Assembly: GCA_023623185.1 (NCBI GenBank)
Contig: JAMNXV010000114.1
Span: forward strand, 1 to 64,000
Origin: Bacillota bacterium
Lineage (GTDB): Bacteria; Bacillota; Sulfobacillia; Symbiobacteriales; Symbiobacteriaceae
Length of the DNA stretch: 64,000 nt
Direction of reading: 5' to 3'
Position numbers and translations under genes: made by a program. The notes beneath the pieces are model-generated. The model saw only the letters and a list, made by a program, of their open reading frames with translations, was not told the DNA's origin and did no database searches. Below are positions 60,737-64,000 of this stretch, in pieces; positions within the stretch are counted from its first letter, which is position 1, and every line of letters starts with the position of its first letter.

Positions 60737-60776
60737 TGAATTGTCAAAGTATGATAGGAAAGTCGGGGCGACGCGG

Positions 60777-62642
60777 ATGCGCATTCGGCTTGTCACCAAA
60801 CTGATCGGCCTTTCCCTGATCGGCACCGTTACCGTCGGCGTTGCAGCCGGCTCCATCTTCCTCGCCCTGAACCGCGTAGAAGCGGTGTACGGTGAGGTCG
60901 CACTGCAGATCCAGCCCGCCCACCAGGCGGCCACCGCGCTCAATGCCGCCCTCTACCGCATGAGCGCAGCCGCGCGCGGCTACGTGATCGACCCGTCGGC
61001 CGACGTCCGCGCGCATTTCGCAGACGCGTACGGCGACGTGGCCGCCCACATCGCGGAGATCCGCGCGCACACAGACGACCCCGTGGTGCTGCAGCACGTG
61101 GCAGAAGCACAGGATCTGGCCGGAACGTACGCCGAGGCCATGCAGAAGATGATGGACCTGCGGGACGACGGCCTGGTCTCGCAGGCCACGACGGTCCTGA
61201 AGAACGAGGTCATCCCCGTCAACGAGAAGATCATCGCAGCCACCGGCCAGGCCGCCGCGCGTCTCCAGTTGCTGGCTGAGGAGGCGACGCTTGAGGCGCA
61301 GCGCCAGGCCGCCTCAGCCCGGCTGATCGGCGCCGCCGTCACGTCGCTGGGCGTGGCGCTGGCCCTGGCGATCGGCATCCCGGTGGCCCGCTCGCTGGCG
61401 AACCCCGTCCGGCAGCTCTCCCAGGTGGCCCTGCAGGTGGCTGCGGGCGACCTGACCGTCGCGGAGCTGCCCGTCCGCGGCGGGGACGAGGTGGCCGACC
61501 TCACCCGGGCGGTGAACACGATGCTGGCCTCGCTCCGCACCCTCATCCGGGAACTCGCGGCATCGGCCGCCACTCTCGGCGACGCCTCCGAGGCGCTGGG
61601 GGCCGTTGCCGCCCAGGCCACCCAGGCGGCCGACCAGGTGGCCGGCAGCATGGAGCAGGTGGCCGCGGGAGGCAGCAGCCAGGCCGCGGCGGCGGCCGAG
61701 GTCCAGCAGACCATGCAGCAGCTGCAAGAGGCGATCCGCCAGGTCTCGGCCGGGGCGGAGCAGACCACCGGCGAGATTCAGCAGGCGGTGGCGGTGCTGG
61801 GCGCCGTGACCCGCGAAACCGCCGACATGGCGCGGGCGGCCTCCGCCGAAGCCGCGGCGGTGCTGGAGGGGACCCGCAGCGCCGCCGAGGGGGCGCGTGC
61901 CGTGGAGGCTGCGACCGCCGGCATGAGCCGGGTGAAGGACGCCGCCGATCTCACGGCGCAGAAGGTACGCCGCCTGGCGTCGCTCTCGGTGGAGATAGGG
62001 AACATCACCACCGCCATTTCCGACATCGCCGGGCAGACCAACCTGCTGGCCCTGAACGCGGCCATTGAGGCCGCGCGGGCCGGCGAGCACGGACGGGGCT
62101 TCGCAGTGGTGGCGGGCGAGGTGCGGCGCCTGGCGGAGGGCGCGTCCCGGTCAGCCGGGGAAATCGCCGGGCTGATCGAGAAGATCCAGTCGCTCACCGC
62201 CGAGGTCGCCACAGCCATGGAGGCCGGCCTGGCGGAGGTCGACACCGGCGTGCAGCAGGCTGCGGAGGCCGGCCAGGCCCTGCAGCGGCTGCATCAGACG
62301 GCCGAGCACACCATGCAGAGCGTGGAGCGGATCGCCCAGGTGGCCGAGCGCACCCGGGAGCGGCTCGAGTCGATGGATCAGCTCTTCACCAACATCGTGA
62401 CCGTCGCCGAGGAAAACTCGGCCGCATCCGAGGAGATGGCCGCCCAGGCCGGCCAGGTGTGCGCCTCGCTTGACCAGGTGGCGGACGTCGCACGGGAGAA
62501 CGCGAACGCGGCGGCCGCTGCCTCACAGGCCGCCTCCAGCATGGCCTTCGCCAGCACGGAAGTCTCCGCGGCCGCCCGGCGGGTGCAGAGGGTCGCGCAG
62601 CAGATGCGGGAGCAGGTCGGCCGGTTCCGAACGCCGGAGTGA
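60777..62642 (+). CDS. Methyl-accepting chemotaxis protein (621 aa)
   Basis: Transmembrane chemoreceptor. TM1 ~7-29, extracytoplasmic four-helix-bundle type sensor (~30-195), TM2 ~200-222, HAMP ([23 protein letters not shown]). A long signalling coiled coil carries the conserved hairpin tip [33 protein letters not shown] near 415-455. No CheR-docking pentapeptide at the end (...GRFRTPE). The track starts at 60681, inside the promoter; ATG 60777 with GGGG upstream is used. No other chemotaxis genes are in the window, so it is an orphan receptor locus. Confidence 0.95.
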   Translation: MRIRLVTKLIGLSLIGTVTVGVAAGSIFLALNRVEAVYGEVALQIQPAHQAATALNAALYRMSAAARGYVIDPSADVRAHFADAYGDVAAHIAEIRAHTDDPVVLQHVAEAQDLAGTYAEAMQKMMDLRDDGLVSQATTVLKNEVIPVNEKIIAATGQAAARLQLLAEEATLEAQRQAASARLIGAAVTSLGVALALAIGIPVARSLANPVRQLSQVALQVAAGDLTVAELPVRGGDEVADLTRAVNTMLASLRTLIRELAASAATLGDASEALGAVAAQATQAADQVAGSMEQVAAGGSSQAAAAAEVQQTMQQLQEAIRQVSAGAEQTTGEIQQAVAVLGAVTRETADMARAASAEAAAVLEGTRSAAEGARAVEAATAGMSRVKDAADLTAQKVRRLASLSVEIGNITTAISDIAGQTNLLALNAAIEAARAGEHGRGFAVVAGEVRRLAEGASRSAGEIAGLIEKIQSLTAEVATAMEAGLAEVDTGVQQAAEAGQALQRLHQTAEHTMQSVERIAQVAERTRERLESMDQLFTNIVTVAEENSAASEEMAAQAGQVCASLDQVADVARENANAAAAASQAASSMAFASTEVSAAARRVQRVAQQMREQVGRFRTPE

Positions 62643-62734
62643 CGACCGGCGGCTGCTCGCCGCGCCCGCTTGCCCGCGCCCCCACGGGGTAGTATCATGG
62701 GCCCATAGGGCCCGAGTGATGGGAGCGGTAGGCC

Positions 62735-63178
62735 ATGCAGCACTTGCGAAGGCACCTCTCCGCCGGCGGCCTCGTCCTGAACAGGGGTTCCATCCTCCTG
62801 GTCCGGAACCGGCGCGGGCACTGGGGGCTGCCGAAAGGCCACTGGGAGCCCGGCGAGCTGCTGACAGAGACCGCCGCACGGGAGGTGCTGGAGGAGACGG
62901 GACTCCACGTGGAGATCGGCGACCTCGCGTTCATCACCGAGTTCCGGAACGCCGAGGCCAGGGAGCACCTCGTCCAGTTCTTCTTCGCAGCCAGACTGAT
63001 CGGCGGCTCCCTCGCCCCCGCCCCGGGGGAGATTTCCGGGGTGAAGTGGGTGCCAACCTCCGAGGTGGAGCAGTACATCCGCTGGCGCCCGTGGCTGGAG
63101 CCGCTGCGCCACTGGCTGGACGGCGGCACGATCCGGTATCATTCCTTTCCCGATCCCTCCCGGAACCGCATCCGCTGA
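62735..63178 (+). CDS. Nudix hydrolase (147 aa)
   Basis: Hydrolyses nucleoside diphosphate-X compounds. Full Nudix box GHWEPGELLTETAAREVLEETGL (G-x5-E-x7-REUxEExGU, ~40-62); LSAGGLVLNRGSILLVRNRRGHWGLPKGH precedes it, resembling Ap4A/dATP pyrophosphohydrolase subgroups. The C-terminus ends in a basic tail PSRNRIR. ATG 62735 follows GGGAG at 9 bases. Single gene, convergent with the YfkAB-like gene. Confidence 0.93.
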   Translation: MQHLRRHLSAGGLVLNRGSILLVRNRRGHWGLPKGHWEPGELLTETAAREVLEETGLHVEIGDLAFITEFRNAEAREHLVQFFFAARLIGGSLAPAPGEISGVKWVPTSEVEQYIRWRPWLEPLRHWLDGGTIRYHSFPDPSRNRIR

Positions 63179-63225
63179 CGGTGCGGGAGGGATGGCAGGC
63201 GCCCGCCGGGGCGCACCGCGAAAGA

Positions 63226-63258
63226 GAGGCCGGGGGTTCTCCATGAACCCCCGGCCTC
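63226..63258. terminator. Bidirectional terminator between Nudix and YfkAB-like genes
   Basis: Perfect 14-bp stem GAGGCCGGGGGTTC / GAACCCCCGGCCTC with a 5-base loop, placed between two convergent stops. Minus-strand side follows the radical-SAM stop by 17 bases and has tail TCTTTCGC. Confidence 0.75.
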
Positions 63259-63275
63259 GTGCGCGCTCGCCCTTC

Positions 63276-64000
63276 TCAGGTTCCCGCCTGCAGGACCGCC
63301 CGCTGGCGGCGGAAATCCACGTCCGCATGGTACATCTCGGCCACCAGCAGGTTGGGGCCGGTGCAGCCCACCTCGGGGCAGTGGCAGTTCAGCGGCTGGA
63401 AGCGCGGATGCTGCTGCCAGCGGCGGAACGCATCCTCCAGCCGGTCGGTGCGGACGTCACCCAGCGGAGGCATCCCGCCGAAATCCGTCACCCGGATGGC
63501 CCCGGTGAACAGATCCACGTTGACCCGGTTCTTGCCGTCCGGGCAGTTGCGCACCGACACGTTCGGCGCCGCCGCGATCGCCCGGAGCAGGGCCTGGTCT
63601 TCCGGCAGCGGACTGCACGGCAGGAAGGGGAAGGTGCCGAAGAGCACCCACAGGTCCGGATCCCGCTCCTGCAGGAAGCGCACCACCGCCTGCCGGAAGG
63701 CCGCAAGCGGCAGGACGGGCAGGTCGGCCGCCCAGTCCACCGGGTACATGGGATGCACCTCGTGCCGCCGGCAGCCGATCTCCGCCAGGAACCGGTTCAT
63801 CGCCCCCAGGTGTTCGGCGGTCTCCAGGTTGACCATCGTCTCCGCAGAGACGAACCGCCCCTGCGCCGCCAGGGCCCGGGCATTCTCGATGATGCGCCGG
63901 AACAGCTTCCGGGAGGCGGCCGGCGACGCGCCCTCCCGCCCGTGCCCCCACACGGTGCGGTGGAAGTGCCCTTCGTCCCGGTAGTTCCAGGTGATATGGA
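63276..64000 (-). CDS. YfkAB-like radical SAM protein, 5' end outside window
   Basis: C-terminal ~240 residues of a radical-SAM/SPASM-type protein. The open frame continues past the right edge (HITWNYRDEGHFHRTVWGHGREG), so the SAM-binding CxxxCxxC is not seen. Supporting segments: SAETMVNLETAEHLGAMNRFL, VHPMYPVDWAADLPVLPL, VSVRNCPDGKNRVNVDLFTGAIRVTDFGGMPPLGDV. The terminal NCHCPEVGC is the CxCxxxxC motif that names this family in Bacillus (YfkAB). Substrate unknown. The 63953 start in the track is internal. Confidence 0.85.
   Translation of the reverse strand, partial: HITWNYRDEGHFHRTVWGHGREGASPAASRKLFRRIIENARALAAQGRFVSAETMVNLETAEHLGAMNRFLAEIGCRRHEVHPMYPVDWAADLPVLPLAAFRQAVVRFLQERDPDLWVLFGTFPFLPCSPLPEDQALLRAIAAAPNVSVRNCPDGKNRVNVDLFTGAIRVTDFGGMPPLGDVRTDRLEDAFRRWQQHPRFQPLNCHCPEVGCTGPNLLVAEMYHADVDFRRQRAVLQAGT

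Noticed and set aside
60681-60776. Upstream extension of the chemoreceptor
   Set aside because: The extension overlaps a consensus sigma-A promoter and precedes a good first membrane segment at ATG 60777.

Overview
The window is very GC-rich DNA with Firmicutes-style signals: strong AGGAGG-type ribosome binding sites, frequent GTG/TTG starts, a DnaE1-type polymerase, and a RocR-like sigma-54 activator beside proline/ornithine catabolism genes. Gene content and composition look most like a thermophilic high-GC Firmicute of the Symbiobacterium type. That identification is an impression from sequence, not a database result. I see no rRNA, tRNA, CRISPR array, prophage or intact insertion sequence. 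Most ORFs in the supplied track are antisense shadows, including the 1251-aa plus-strand and 1992-aa minus-strand ORFs.

Layout. 1-9.8 kb: 3'-truncated dnaE (minus), an aldo/keto reductase (minus), and a coupled SNF2 helicase/SWIM zinc-finger pair (plus). 9.8-16 kb: a gene-poor stretch with a degenerate 50-bp repeat pair, a methyltransferase, then a minus-strand iron/cobalamin-type ABC operon (lipoprotein, permease, ATPase) followed by two tandem DUF364 heavy-metal-chelation paralogues. 16-20.4 kb: a NarL-type sensor kinase/regulator pair and a two-gene ABC-2 exporter. 20.5-21 kb: about four tandem copies of a ~127-bp repeat. 21-31.7 kb: an amino-acid locus with proline dehydrogenase and P5C dehydrogenase, an ornithine-cyclodeaminase family enzyme, a complete branched-chain-type amino-acid ABC transporter, and a divergent sigma-54 activator. 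Both catabolic units carry near-perfect -24/-12 promoters, so the locus reads as one RocR-like sigma-54 regulon. 31.8-38.3 kb: cydAB with a Rex/CRP-like palindrome upstream, a cysteine desulfurase, a DUF218 protein, a nitroreductase and a membrane thioredoxin-fold protein.

38.4-55.8 kb appears to be a murein-fragment / amino-sugar scavenging region. It holds a cytoplasmic GH20 hexosaminidase, a NamZ-like DUF1343 protein, two paralogous beta-lactamase-fold serine hydrolases, NagZ, a PIG-L type deacetylase, an oligopeptide-type ABC transporter with its lipoprotein, a double-GNAT acetyltransferase and a BadF/GlcNAc-kinase-like protein whose N-terminal phosphate loop is missing. The region has several lesions (a frameshifted DUF5316 gene, the truncated kinase) and local duplications, including a 42-bp duplication in front of the transporter operon.

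55.9-64 kb: a TPR/hydrolase gene broken by an internal deletion and frameshift, a heterodimeric ABC exporter with asymmetric nucleotide-binding sites, a chemoreceptor with a clear sigma-A promoter, a Nudix hydrolase, and a 5'-truncated YfkAB-like radical-SAM protein.
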